From: Coraliomargarita algicola
Lineage (GTDB): Bacteria; Verrucomicrobiota; Verrucomicrobiia; Opitutales; Coraliomargaritaceae
Assembly: GCF_033878955.1 (NCBI RefSeq)
Contig: NZ_CP138858.1
Location: 4,057,001 to 4,121,000, forward strand
DNA: 64,000 nt
Reading direction: 5' to 3'
The position numbers and the translations under genes are program-made. How positions within the stretch are numbered: position 1 is the stretch's first letter; each line of letters starts with the position of its first letter. This document shows positions 1-7,926 of the stretch, one piece after another. The notes beneath the pieces are model-generated. The model had not been told where the DNA came from. It worked only from the letters and a program-made list of their open reading frames with translations, and ran no database searches.

Positions 1-800
1 ACGTTGGACGTTCGATGTTGAACGTTCCTCGCTGTTGCAGGCGGAAACTCCAAATATCTGCTGCGGAAACCGAGGCTGAAGCACTCGGCTACGTAAAATG
101 CGAACATCGAACGCTGAACATTGAATGAAGCTTAGGCGGTAGAACGTAGCGGGGTTCTTTAGACCCCGTTTTGCTTCGCTGAAGCATTCGAGGTTTTTGA
201 GTTCGGGAGTCTCGACGAGGCGTCCTGATCGCACCAAGTCCCATTCGATGTTGAACGTTGGACGTTCGATGTTGAACGTTCCTCGCTGTTGCAGGCGGAA
301 ACTCCAAATATCTGCTGCGGAAACCGAGGCTGAAGCACTCGGCTAGGTAAAATGCGACATCGAACGCTGAACATTGAATGAAGCTTAGGCGGTAGAACGT
401 AGCGGGGTTCTTTAGACCCCGTTTTGCTTCGCTGAAGCATTCGAGGTTTTTGAGTGTCGGGAGTCTCGGCGAGGCGTCCTGATCGCACCAAGTCCCATTC
501 GATGTTGAACGTTGGACGTTCGATGTTGGACGTTCTTTGCTGTTGCAGGCGGAAAGTCCAAATGTCTGCTGCGGAAACCGAGGCTGAAGCACTCGGCTAC
601 GTAAGACGCGAACATCGAACGCTGAACATTGAATGAAGCTTAGGCGGTAGAACGTAGCGGGGTTCTTTAGACCCCGTTTTGCTTCGCTGAAGCATTCGAG
701 GTTTTTGAGTGTCGGGAGTCTCGACGAGGCGTCCTGATCGCGCCCGGGATGAAAGTCCCATTCGATGTTGAACGTTGGACGTTCGATGTTCAATATTCTT
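1..800. repeat. 254-bp tandem repeat, three copies plus a partial fourth
   Basis: Copies start at 1, 255, 509 and (partial) 772, giving periods of 254, 254 and 263 bp. Each unit opens with direct motifs built on GTTCGATGTTGAACGTT. It carries the reverse complement of that motif in its middle (GAACATCGAACGCTGAACATT, for example around 109-130), so a unit looks like a small element with imperfect inverted ends. A second palindrome, AGCGGGGTTCTTTAGACCCCGT, follows. Long open frames across the repeat are low-complexity artefacts. The last partial copy ends immediately before the ATG of the ABC ATPase gene. No gene is supported here. Confidence 0.9.
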
Positions 801-803
801 GGT

Positions 804-1637
804 ATGACCGATCTGCTCAAAGTCTCCGACCTACGAATCGCTTTTCACTCGCGTGGCGAGACCAACGAAGTGGTGCACGGCATCGACTTTACGGTGCAGG
901 CAGGCGGGCAGACGGTGGCGATCTTAGGCGAGAGCGGTAGCGGCAAGAGTGTTAGCTGCATGGCTTTGACTCAACTTTTACCGACGGCGCCCAGTTGCAC
1001 GGTGAGCGGGGGGATTTTGTTTAAGGGCCAAGATGTGCTGCAGATGAATGCCGACGCGATTCGTCAGGTGCGTGGCCGGGGGATCGCTTATATTTTCCAA
1101 GAAGCTTCTTCTTCGCTGAATCCTGTTTTCACTGTCGGCTATCAAATCGCGGAGGCGGTCAAACTCCATCGTCCAGATCTTGAAGATGTCAAGGGGCGTG
1201 TCGTGGAGTTACTAGAGTTGGTTGGGATTCGTGATGCCGCCAAGCGCTACAAGGCGTATCCGCATGAAATGAGCGGCGGCATGCAGCAACGTGTGATGAT
1301 CGCTATGGCGCTCGCCTGCGAGCCAGATCTATTGGTGGCGGATGAGCCCACCACCGCGCTTGATGTGACGATTCAAGCGCAGATTATGCAGCTGCTACGT
1401 GAATTGCGGGCGAAGCTCGGCATGAGTATCATATTGATCACTCACAATTTTGGCATCGTCAAAGGCTTCGCCGACGAAGTGATCGTGATGTATCGTGGTG
1501 ACATCGTCGAGCAGGGCGCCGTGGATGCGGTCTTGAGCGATCCGCAGCACCCTTATACCAAGGCCTTGATTGCCTGTATCCCGAAGCTTGGACAAAAGCA
1601 GCACCGCTTGACCACGATTGAAAAAGAAATGGCGTAG
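804..1637 (+). CDS. Oligopeptide/dipeptide ABC transporter ATPase (OppD/DppD type)
   Basis: 277-residue cytoplasmic ATPase that would power import of peptides or similar solutes together with two permeases and a binding protein, none of which lie in this window. Visible motifs are Walker A GESGSGKS, the Q-loop in YIFQEASSSLNPVFTVGYQI (an Opp/Dpp signature), the signature MSGGMQQR, Walker B LLVADEPTTALD and the switch histidine in LITHNFG. The C-terminus ends soon after the family motif IPKLG, so it is shorter than most OppD proteins (about 320 residues). The ATG at 804 is chosen because the family starts here (MTDLLKVSDLRIAF). An upstream ATG at 765 lies inside the repeat array and would add meaningless residues. 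The repeat directly upstream leaves little room for a normal promoter. Confidence 0.85.
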   Translation: MTDLLKVSDLRIAFHSRGETNEVVHGIDFTVQAGGQTVAILGESGSGKSVSCMALTQLLPTAPSCTVSGGILFKGQDVLQMNADAIRQVRGRGIAYIFQEASSSLNPVFTVGYQIAEAVKLHRPDLEDVKGRVVELLELVGIRDAAKRYKAYPHEMSGGMQQRVMIAMALACEPDLLVADEPTTALDVTIQAQIMQLLRELRAKLGMSIILITHNFGIVKGFADEVIVMYRGDIVEQGAVDAVLSDPQHPYTKALIACIPKLGQKQHRLTTIEKEMA

Positions 1638-1699
1638 CGCGTGGCGCGCGCAGTGGAGAGTGGAGCCTGCCTTTGTTTGGCTGGAGCGCGTGCAAGTTG

Positions 1700-1735
1700 G
1701 GCAGACCGGCGTCCGCGAGCGGACACGCCACCATG
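1700..1735. repeat. Short imperfect palindrome GGCGTCCGCGAGCGGACACGCC
   Basis: Palindromic segment between the ABC ATPase and the convergent CobW-like gene. A near copy (GGCGTCCGCGCGCGGACACGCC) sits at about 27191-27212, so this is a dispersed REP-like intergenic repeat. It may act as a bidirectional terminator between the convergent genes. Confidence 0.5.
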
Positions 1736-1767
1736 TTCAGCTGTGCGTCACCGGGAGGAATCGTTTT

Positions 1768-2505
1768 CTACTTGAGGAATTTCCCGATCTCGGGGATCGG
1801 TTTGGCGCGCTGGCCGCTCTCTAGGCGCTCGATATACATGTCGGGCTTGAGGTCGTCGGGCTGGTGCTCGTCTTCGAACTCGTCGTCTTCAATGGGGATC
1901 AGTTCATCGAAGTAGAGCGAAACGCGGCGTGGTTCGGGATCGAGCACTTCAGCGGGATTGCTGACGCGACCTTTTTTCACCATGATGAAGCGGGCCGGGT
2001 TACAGGCCTTTTTATACGAGGTTTCGAAATCTTTGACCCACTTGTTGCCAGCTTCTTCGCGGCGGTTGAGTAAGACGACGTCTGAGAAGTGGATGCAGGC
2101 GTCAAACCAGGCCTTGGCGACGGTCTGCTCGGAGAGAAAGTGGCAGTGCACCACCGTGAGCACGCGCGCGATTTGGCAATGATTGTGGTCAGTCCACGCT
2201 TTGATGGCTTCCGCACAGTCGGCGGGATCGCTGAGTCCGGGCGCTAAGAAAATGATCTTTTCGGGCGCGGCGGTTATTTTGCCATGGGTGACTTTGCTGT
2301 CTTTGAGCTTCCAGCTCACGACATTGACGTTGTCCAGTGCTTCGATCTGCTCGTCGTGCGTGCAGGCCGCTTCGCCTTCGGGGCGGAAGTAGAGCACTTG
2401 CTCGCTGTTAGGAATGCCACCTTCGATCAGGTCGAAAATGACTTCGCGGCGCCCTGAGTTCGGGATGCCAAGGACTAAATAAACGAGTGGTGCTGCGTCG
2501 GACAT
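1768..2505 (-). CDS. CobW-like P-loop protein with degenerate Walker A
   Basis: 245 residues. The order of elements recalls the CobW/HypB/UreG GTPase family: an N-terminal beta strand and loop (VYLVLGIPNSGRRE), a later strand RVLTVVHCHFL followed by FSDVVLLNR, the place where CobW proteins carry the xLNK base-recognition motif. The P-loop would be G-x4-G-R-R rather than G-x4-GK[ST], so the phosphate-binding lysine and the following Ser/Thr are absent. Nucleotide hydrolysis is therefore doubtful. The C-terminal 50 residues are acidic (EDDEFEDEHQPDD). It lies 54 bp downstream of aroC on the same strand and may be co-transcribed with it. The assignment is by motif order only; a hypothetical protein is the safe alternative. 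Confidence 0.6.
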   Translation of the reverse strand: MSDAAPLVYLVLGIPNSGRREVIFDLIEGGIPNSEQVLYFRPEGEAACTHDEQIEALDNVNVVSWKLKDSKVTHGKITAAPEKIIFLAPGLSDPADCAEAIKAWTDHNHCQIARVLTVVHCHFLSEQTVAKAWFDACIHFSDVVLLNRREEAGNKWVKDFETSYKKACNPARFIMVKKGRVSNPAEVLDPEPRRVSLYFDELIPIEDDEFEDEHQPDDLKPDMYIERLESGQRAKPIPEIGKFLK

Positions 2506-2559
2506 ATTGCGGGCTGTGGACTTGAGAGCTGAAACCAGAGAGCTGGGACTAGAGGACTT

Positions 2560-3660
2560 TTATTTGCTTTCGAAATCGAAGCTTTGGCATTGCGCTTTGT
2601 GGCGCATCCAGTGGTCGACAAGGACCAGTGCGGCCATCGACTCGACGATTGGTACGGCGCGTGGCACGACGCAGGGGTCGTGGCGACCGCGGCCCATGAG
2701 CTCGGTTTCCTTGCCGTCCTTGTCGACGGTGGCCTGCTTTTGAATGAGGGTCGCAGTCGGTTTGAAGGCGATGCGAAAGACGAGTTCTTCGCCATTGCTG
2801 ATGCCGCCTTGCACACCGCCGGAGCGGTTGGTGGCGGTGCCGACTTTGCCATCTTTATTGATGAAAATATCGTTGTGCTCGGAGCCCTGCATGCGGGAGC
2901 CGTCGAAGCCGCTGCCGATTTCGAAGCCCTTAGTTGCGGGGATGGAGAGCATGGCCTTGGCCATGTCAGCTTCGAGCCGGTCAAAGACGGGCACGCCGAG
3001 GCCGACGGGTAGGTTGCGGACCCGGCATTCAATGACGCCGCCGACGGAGTCGCCTTCGTTGCGCATGGCTTTGATGCGCTCGACCATTAGTTCGGCTGTC
3101 GCGGGGTGAGGGCAGCGCACGGGGCTGGCTTCGACTTCTTCGAGGCTTGGGAAATGATCCAGGGCGGGCATTTCGATGTCGTGCACGCGGGTGATGTAAG
3201 CGCGCACTTCGATGTCGCCCGCGAGCTTGAGGATCTTCTTGGCGATGGCCCCCGCGGCCACACGACCGATGGTTTCGCGGGCTGAGGAGCGTCCGCCGCC
3301 TTCATGGTTGCGAATGCCAAATTTGGTTTGGTAGGTGAAGTCCGCGTGTGAGGGGCGGAACTTATCCTTCATTTCCGCGTAGGCGGAGGGGCGGTGGTCA
3401 CCATTGGGCACGTAGATGCCAATCGGAGTGCCCGTTGTTTGACCTTCGTAGATGCCGGATACCATCTCTGCGGTGTCGCTTTCCTTGCGCGGGGTGGTGA
3501 TTTCACTCTGTCCTGGACGGCGACGATCGAGTTCGAATTGTATTTCTTCGACCGATAGAGGCAGACGCGGCGGGCAGCCGTCGATTACAACGCCGATGCC
3601 TCCGCCGTGGCTCTCGCCCCAAGTGGAAATACGAAATAGTGTGCCAAAAGAATTACCCAT
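2560..3660 (-). CDS. aroC: Chorismate synthase
   Basis: 366 residues. Converts 5-enolpyruvylshikimate-3-phosphate to chorismate with reduced FMN, the last step of the shikimate pathway, in the cytoplasm. The N-terminus MGNSFGTLFRISTWGESHG is the classic family start and signature. RRPGQSEITTPRKESD, the GRSSARETIGRVAAGAIAKKIL region and the C-terminal GRHDPCVVPRAVPIVESM match the three conserved blocks. The ATG at 3660 is preferred over 3675 because known AroC proteins begin MGN(S/T)FG. The CobW-like gene follows 54 bp downstream. Length is typical (350-390). Confidence 0.97.
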   Translation of the reverse strand: MGNSFGTLFRISTWGESHGGGIGVVIDGCPPRLPLSVEEIQFELDRRRPGQSEITTPRKESDTAEMVSGIYEGQTTGTPIGIYVPNGDHRPSAYAEMKDKFRPSHADFTYQTKFGIRNHEGGGRSSARETIGRVAAGAIAKKILKLAGDIEVRAYITRVHDIEMPALDHFPSLEEVEASPVRCPHPATAELMVERIKAMRNEGDSVGGVIECRVRNLPVGLGVPVFDRLEADMAKAMLSIPATKGFEIGSGFDGSRMQGSEHNDIFINKDGKVGTATNRSGGVQGGISNGEELVFRIAFKPTATLIQKQATVDKDGKETELMGRGRHDPCVVPRAVPIVESMAALVLVDHWMRHKAQCQSFDFESK

Positions 3661-3769
3661 ACGGGGTGCATGCAAAGGCCACAGCCGCCGAAGTCAATCC
3701 TGCCGCGCTCGCTGCGACTCGAAAGTGAAAGCAGGCGTGGGCTGACGGCTCTAACTGCGGGACTAATTG

Positions 3770-4498
3770 CTAGAGTTCGGCCGTGCTCATGTCGCCGCCT
3801 GCGGGGTCGACTAGTTTATTGGCAATCGCCCAGCGAGTGAGTGCAGCGACGTCGTGGAGATCGAGTTTCTTCATGATGTTTGTGCGGTGCGTATCTGCGG
3901 TGCGCACGCTCATTCCAAGTTTGGCGGCGATCTCTTTGTTGCTGTAACTTTCGGCGATCAGTTGTACGATCTCGCGCTCGCGGGTGGTGAGCGATTCCAG
4001 TGAATCATCTTGACCACCGCTGACCATGAGTTCGCGCATCGCATCGACCACGCGTGGGCTGAAGTAGGAGCGCCCGTCGGCCACGAGGTCGATCGCTTTT
4101 TCCAACTCAGCGAGGCCCGCATCTTTTTCGATGTAGCCAGTGACGCCGGACTTGAGTAGGCGATTGACCATGGAGTTGGACGAGGCTGCAGAGAATACCA
4201 GGATGTTGATCTTGGGGTTTTTCGCTTTCAATCGGCGTAGCACTTCGCTGCCATTTAAATTCGGGAGCATGATGTCGAGGATGACCAAGTCGGGCATATG
4301 TTCGAGGCAGAGCTCATAGCCTTCAGCTCCGTCGCCCGATTGCGCTATGATCTCCATGTTTTCATAGCTTTCAACCAGCTGACATATGAGGTCGCGCATG
4401 ATTGTTTGGTCTTCGATGACGATTACTTTTTTCATTTCAATATTTAGTTCTGCCGCACTGTTTGTGGCGGACTTTGGAGCATCCAATAGCTGAGTCAT
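3770..4498 (-). CDS. NarL/FixJ-family response regulator
   Basis: 242 residues. Receiver domain at about 22-140, with acidic pocket IED, phospho-acceptor Asp in LVILDIMLPNLNG, conserved Ser/Thr region FSAAS and Lys in IEKDAG. A LuxR-type HTH follows at about 170-235 (LTTREREIVQLIAESYSNKEIAAKLGMS...). It would be a DNA-binding transcription factor controlled by phosphorylation. The cognate kinase is not adjacent; the next two-component protein is the hybrid at 11661. The start is uncertain: ATG 4498 gives a 21-residue N-terminal extension, while ATG 4435 begins right at the receiver domain (MKKVIVIED). Neither has a clear ribosome-binding site. Confidence 0.88.
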   Translation of the reverse strand: MTQLLDAPKSATNSAAELNIEMKKVIVIEDQTIMRDLICQLVESYENMEIIAQSGDGAEGYELCLEHMPDLVILDIMLPNLNGSEVLRRLKAKNPKINILVFSAASSNSMVNRLLKSGVTGYIEKDAGLAELEKAIDLVADGRSYFSPRVVDAMRELMVSGGQDDSLESLTTREREIVQLIAESYSNKEIAAKLGMSVRTADTHRTNIMKKLDLHDVAALTRWAIANKLVDPAGGDMSTAEL

Positions 4499-4770
4499 AG
4501 TGATGGAAATATTAAAGTTGAAGGAAATTCACACCAATCGTGGCGGAGAGTGCTCTGCTCGTTGTCGTGAGTTCTATAAAATCATGAAAATGATCAACGT
4601 ATGTGATTTTGGTAGAACTATTTGGGTGCTTCGTGAAGTGTTTTTTGTCAAGTGGGATAGCTTGGAGGCTTTGATATTTACAAGGCATTCACATTTCGCA
4701 GCTAGTTCGGCCCTGTGCTCGTCCCGGAGTGTTTGCTATGATTTGTGGGAGAGGGTGTTGGCAAAAAAAA
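4499..4770. other. Intergenic, no supported gene
   Basis: A 102-codon open frame at 4500-4808 runs on the plus strand. It has no recognisable domain and ends inside the terminator hairpin, so I do not call it. The promoter of the response regulator presumably lies at the left end. Confidence 0.5.
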
Positions 4771-4806
4771 AAACGGCTTTGCTACATCTAAGTAGCAAAG
4801 CCGTTT
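4771..4806 (-). terminator. Rho-independent terminator after tRNA-Glu 3' fragment
   Basis: Perfect 15-bp stem (4771-4785 with 4792-4806) and a 6-nt loop. Read on the minus strand it is followed by a run of T residues (A-run 4763-4773 on the plus strand). It lies directly downstream, in minus direction, of the truncated tRNA copy at 4820. It has the same layout as the terminators of the two intact tRNA genes. Confidence 0.8.
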
Positions 4807-4819
4807 AAAGACCATAAAA

Positions 4820-4838
4820 TGGCCTCCCGTAGGGGATT
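4820..4838 (-). pseudogene. tRNA-Glu 3'-end fragment (19 nt), broken in the T-loop
   Basis: TGGCCTCCCGTAGGGGATT is identical to the last 19 nt (CCA, discriminator, acceptor strand, T-stem strand and three T-loop bases) of the two intact tRNA-Glu genes next door. It stops exactly inside the T-loop and is followed by about 100 bp of unrelated repeat-type DNA, after which CGAACCCCTG (the other half of the T-arm) resumes at 4939. Confidence 0.85.
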
Positions 4839-4938
4839 GGTGCCGCGAGCGGCATCGCTTCGCGATCAACCTTCCGCCTTCGCTCTTCGAGCTGCGGCCG
4901 GGCGGTTGCCCCATCTTCAGTCGCTTCGTTCCTTACGT
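4839..4938. repeat. About 100-bp element interrupting a tRNA T-arm copy
   Basis: The segment lies between GGGGATT and CGAACCCC, the two strands of a tRNA T-arm. It contains GCATCGCTTCGCGATC (a short hairpin), CTTCGCTCTTCGAGCTGCGGC and CTTCAGTCGCTTCGTTCCTTACGTC. Close matches to all three blocks occur in the 27.43-27.72 kb region, which also abuts tRNA 3'-end fragments. It is therefore one copy of a dispersed repeat family. Confidence 0.7.
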
Positions 4939-4985
4939 CGAACCCCTGGGTTCTTCATCCCCTTGTTTGGGTATTTAGATATTAA

Positions 4986-5017
4986 AAAGCCCCTCGGTAA
5001 TTAAACCGAAGGGCTTT
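4986..5017 (-). terminator. Terminator of tRNA-Glu copy 2
   Basis: Stem 4986-4998 with 5005-5017, one mismatch, with a T-run following on the minus strand. It starts 5 bp beyond the tRNA 3' end. Confidence 0.8.
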
Positions 5018-5021
5018 AAAA

Positions 5022-5099
5022 TGGCCTCCCGTAGGGGATTCGAACCCCTGTTGCCTGGATGAAAACCAGGTGTCCTAGACCGGGCTAGACGAACGGGAG
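5022..5099 (-). tRNA. tRNA-Glu (anticodon TTC)
   Basis: 78 nt including an encoded CCA. Acceptor CTCCCGT pairs with ACGGGAG, the discriminator is G, the anticodon stem is CCTGG/CCAGG around the loop TTTTCAT (anticodon TTC), and the T-loop is GTTCGAATC. Virtually identical to the copy at 5148-5225, from which it is separated by a terminator hairpin, so this is a recent tandem duplication. Confidence 0.95.
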
Positions 5100-5114
5100 A
5101 TAAATGATTAAAAA

Positions 5115-5140
5115 GCCCTTCGGTGATTAAACCGAAGGGC
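5115..5140 (-). terminator. Terminator of tRNA-Glu copy 1
   Basis: Perfect 10-bp stem GCCCTTCGGT/ACCGAAGGGC with a 6-nt loop, followed on the minus strand by TTTTT. It lies 8 bp past the tRNA 3' end. Confidence 0.8.
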
Positions 5141-5147
5141 CTAAAAA

Positions 5148-5225
5148 TGGCCTCCCGTAGGGGATTCGAACCCCTGTTGCCTGGATGAAAACCAGGTGTC
5201 CTAGACCGGGCTAGACGAACGGGAG
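5148..5225 (-). tRNA. tRNA-Glu (anticodon TTC)
   Basis: 78 nt with encoded CCA. Same cloverleaf and anticodon as the copy at 5022-5099. This is the promoter-proximal copy of the tandem. Confidence 0.95.
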
Positions 5226-5241
5226 GGAGGAGAAGTCACGG

Positions 5242-5269
5242 AAGCTATGTTTCGAGTTACTCTGTGCAA
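5242..5269 (-). promoter_or_regulatory. Possible sigma-70 promoter of the tRNA-Glu genes
   Basis: On the minus strand TTGCAC (5269-5264) is followed after 16 bp by TAGCTT (5247-5242), about 17 bp before the mature tRNA 5' end. It is a partial match to TTGACA/TATAAT and the position is right, but this is only suggestive. Confidence 0.35.
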
Positions 5270-5348
5270 GCCTTTTTTTGAAAATTTATATTTTTTCTTA
5301 TTTTGCCGATAAAATCCGTTTGCGCGCAGCGCTTTCGGTACTCATCTA

Positions 5349-6266
5349 ATGGCTATGGCTGATATTAATTTACCGTTTCCAATGCCCAAGCAAGCACTCC
5401 AGAAGGTGGAGGGCTTGCCCTATCCGCTGGTGGCGGCAGGAAAAGTGCGCGAAGTTTTCGATATGGGGGACGCGCTGCTCATGGTGGCGACCGACCGTGT
5501 GTCGGCCTTTGACGTGGTCATGAATGAAGGCTTGGCCGGTAAGGGCATTTTACTGACACAGATTAGTCTCTATTGGTTCGCGCGGGCTGGGGCGGTGACA
5601 CCGCATCATTTGGTGGATGACCATGATGCACGCATTGCTGAACTGGGTAAAACATACCCAGAGCTGCAGTACCGTAGTATGATTGTTAAGAAGCTGACGC
5701 CGCTGCCGATTGAGGCGGTGGTGCGCGGATATTTGTCGGGTTCGGGGTGGAAGGCCTACCGGGAGTCGGGTAAGCTCTTCGAGTATAGCATGCCAGCGGA
5801 TTTGCAGGAGAGCAGTCGTTTGCCCAAGCCTGTCTTTACGCCGACTACGAAGGCGGCCAGTGGGCATGACATGCCGATTGATTGTGCGGATGCGGCTAAG
5901 CTAATTGGCGAAGATCTCTTCCAGCGTGTGCATGACCTGAGCCTCGCGCTTTATAATATGGGCGTGGAGCGTGCGGACGCGGCGGATATCATACTGGCAG
6001 ATACGAAGTTTGAGTTCGGAACGGATGCGCAGGGAAAGCTATATCTAATTGATGAAATTCTCACGCCTGACTCCTCGCGCTATTGGCCGAAAGAGGGCTA
6101 TGCGCCTGGCGGTGCGCAGCCTTCCTACGACAAACAGTTTGTGCGCGATTATTTAGAGTCGCTGGATTGGGACAAGACGCCACCGCCGCCCGCGTTGCCA
6201 GAGCGGGTGCTTGCTGGCACCTTGGAGCGCTATATTGAAGCGTATACTAAAATCACAGCCGTTTAG
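5349..6266 (+). CDS. purC: SAICAR synthetase (phosphoribosylaminoimidazole-succinocarboxamide synthase)
   Basis: 305 residues. Joins CAIR and aspartate using ATP in de novo purine synthesis, in the cytoplasm. Family blocks visible are GKVREVFDMG near the N-terminus, VATDRVSAFDVVM, ISLYWFARAG, the substrate-binding VVRGYLSGSGWKAYRESG and LIDEILTPDSSRYWP. The length, about 300, fits the longer SAICAR synthetase form with its C-terminal extension. Start ATG 5349; ATG 5355 is equally possible. It is monocistronic or the first gene before an unrelated membrane protein gene 71 bp downstream. Confidence 0.96.
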   Translation: MAMADINLPFPMPKQALQKVEGLPYPLVAAGKVREVFDMGDALLMVATDRVSAFDVVMNEGLAGKGILLTQISLYWFARAGAVTPHHLVDDHDARIAELGKTYPELQYRSMIVKKLTPLPIEAVVRGYLSGSGWKAYRESGKLFEYSMPADLQESSRLPKPVFTPTTKAASGHDMPIDCADAAKLIGEDLFQRVHDLSLALYNMGVERADAADIILADTKFEFGTDAQGKLYLIDEILTPDSSRYWPKEGYAPGGAQPSYDKQFVRDYLESLDWDKTPPPPALPERVLAGTLERYIEAYTKITAV

Positions 6267-6337
6267 CTTTTTAATGTCGTTTAAGGGGCTCTGGTTAAAT
6301 TTCTGACTACTGTTTTTTGAATCCTGACTTTTGATTC

Positions 6338-6796
6338 ATGCCTATTTGGTTAATCGAGTTAGTGGGTGCACGCGATTTGGATGCGGCGTTTTTGCTGATC
6401 ACATTGATGACGGCTCCATGTTGGATTGCGATGATCGTGTTTCCCCAGGCACGTTATGTGCGTCGACTGGCGCAGCCCTGGATTGTGGTGCCACTGTATA
6501 CTGTGGTGTTGGTGTTGTTAATGTGGAAGTCGTATCAAGCGGCGCTGCTGCCGGAAGTGGTTTCGACTGCGAGCTATGAGGCCGCACGCAGCTTTGCGAA
6601 GCATCCGATTGCCTTTCTTGTGCTGTTCTGCAATTTACAGATAATCAATTTGTTTATGGGCGTAATGATATATCAAAAAGCGATGCGCAGTGGTTTTCGT
6701 GCGCCAGTGGAGTTGACGCTCTGTTGCTTCCTCGGGGCCCTGGCCTTGATACCGTTTAGTCTACGATTGATGCTTCGGAGGCAGGCGGTATTATGA
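6338..6796 (+). CDS. ABA4-like (DUF4281) membrane protein
   Basis: 152 residues with four predicted transmembrane segments (about 17-37, 48-66, 89-112, 125-145). The segment order and motifs resemble the ABA4-like/DUF4281 family: APCWIAMIVFP after the first helix, a hydrophobic pair separated by a polar loop, then FMGVMIYQKAMRSG and a C-terminal LGALALIPFSLRLML. Plant ABA4 affects neoxanthin synthesis; the bacterial function is not established. The stop codon overlaps the next gene's ATG by 4 bp, so it is probably translationally coupled to the metallophosphoesterase. Confidence 0.6.
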   Translation: MPIWLIELVGARDLDAAFLLITLMTAPCWIAMIVFPQARYVRRLAQPWIVVPLYTVVLVLLMWKSYQAALLPEVVSTASYEAARSFAKHPIAFLVLFCNLQIINLFMGVMIYQKAMRSGFRAPVELTLCCFLGALALIPFSLRLMLRRQAVL

Positions 6797-7914
6797 CGGA
6801 TTTGGAATTGGGAATGACGGATCTGGCCTCACGTTCGCGTGGGGGGCATATTTGGAAGTGGGCGGCTTTGTTGGGCTTAGGGATCGTGCTCTATGTGGCC
6901 TGGCGTAATTATCTCTACATTCAGGAAGGGATGTTGGCGCCGAATTTTACCATTATTCACCAAGCCTATGATTTTAACTTGTTTGAGTTGCCGGTAATTT
7001 TGTTGGTGGTGGCGGCACTGTGCTTAGGCTTGGCAGTGACATGGACCAGCTCGCGGCGTTCGTTGATTTGGGTGGCTGGACTTTATGCCTTTCTCGGGCT
7101 GGATCTTTTCGCCTTACGCTATTATGTGACCTATGTGGAGCCGGAACGCTTAGTGGTGCGGCATGTGCGCTTGGAAACGCCGAAGTTGGATCAATCGGTG
7201 CGGATTCTGCATATTGCGGATATTCAAGCTGGTTCTATCGGGGAGTATCAGGAGGCAATTTTTGATCAAATCGAGAGTTTGCAGCCGGATTTAATTATTA
7301 ATACCGGAGATTTCTTGCAAGTCGTGCCACCGGCTACTTTTGAGAGTGAATGGCCGAAGTTGCATGCCTTGATTAAACGAGTGAATCCGCGCTTGGGCAC
7401 GTATGCAGTGTTTGGGGATACGGAACGTGAACTGTATCGCTATCAGCCGGAGGCCTTGAAGCCCTTGGTTATGCTTTCTTCACGTGAGCAGCGAATTGGG
7501 GTCGGCTCGGGGGTAATTAATTTGCATGGTTTGAGCCTGTATCAGTCTAAGTCGGGCGAGTGGGCGATGCGCTCGGTGGAGCAATGGCTCGAAAAGTCGG
7601 ACCCTAATGATTTTCGGATATTGTTTGGGCACGCGCCTGACTATGCGCTCTCGGTGGCTGAAGCACCGATTGACTTGTGCCTGGCAGGGCATACGCATGG
7701 GGGACAAGTGAAGTTGCCCTTTTATGGGCCCCTGGTGATCGATAGCGAAGTGCCCAAGGAGTGGGCGCAAGGCTTCCGCCGAGTGGGCATTCCTTATTTA
7801 AATGTCTCTGCGGGGGCAGGTTCGAACCGTCAACATAGTCTGCCGCCGATACGCTTTAATTGCCCCACCGAAATGACGCTCATCGAATTGGTGCCGATGC
7901 GTTCAATCCGTTAA
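6793..7914 (+). CDS. Membrane-anchored metallophosphoesterase-like protein with altered metal site
   Basis: 373 residues. Three hydrophobic segments within the first 110 residues anchor it in the membrane; a calcineurin-like phosphoesterase domain follows. Motifs in order are HIADIQAG (family SDxH), INTGD (GD), FGDTERE (family GNHD/E), FGHAPD and AGHTHGGQ (GHxH). The His of DxH is Gln, and the Asn-His of GNH is Asp-Thr. Two metal-ligand positions and the catalytic His therefore differ, while the C-terminal histidines are intact. The enzyme may be inactive or use an unusual site. It overlaps the upstream ABA4-like gene by 4 bp. The closest general relatives are YkuE/YaeI-like membrane phosphoesterases. 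Confidence 0.75.
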   Translation: MTDLELGMTDLASRSRGGHIWKWAALLGLGIVLYVAWRNYLYIQEGMLAPNFTIIHQAYDFNLFELPVILLVVAALCLGLAVTWTSSRRSLIWVAGLYAFLGLDLFALRYYVTYVEPERLVVRHVRLETPKLDQSVRILHIADIQAGSIGEYQEAIFDQIESLQPDLIINTGDFLQVVPPATFESEWPKLHALIKRVNPRLGTYAVFGDTERELYRYQPEALKPLVMLSSREQRIGVGSGVINLHGLSLYQSKSGEWAMRSVEQWLEKSDPNDFRILFGHAPDYALSVAEAPIDLCLAGHTHGGQVKLPFYGPLVIDSEVPKEWAQGFRRVGIPYLNVSAGAGSNRQHSLPPIRFNCPTEMTLIELVPMRSIR

Positions 7915-7926
7915 GACTCGTTGGCC

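Noticed and set aside
89..820. 243-codon minus-strand ORF and shorter ORFs across the first 800 bp
   Set aside because: They are translations of the 254-bp tandem repeat, with low-complexity repeats of STSNVQRS type.
4500..4808. 102-codon plus-strand ORF after the response regulator gene
   Set aside because: No domain, ends inside a terminator hairpin, and no ribosome-binding site; treated as non-coding.
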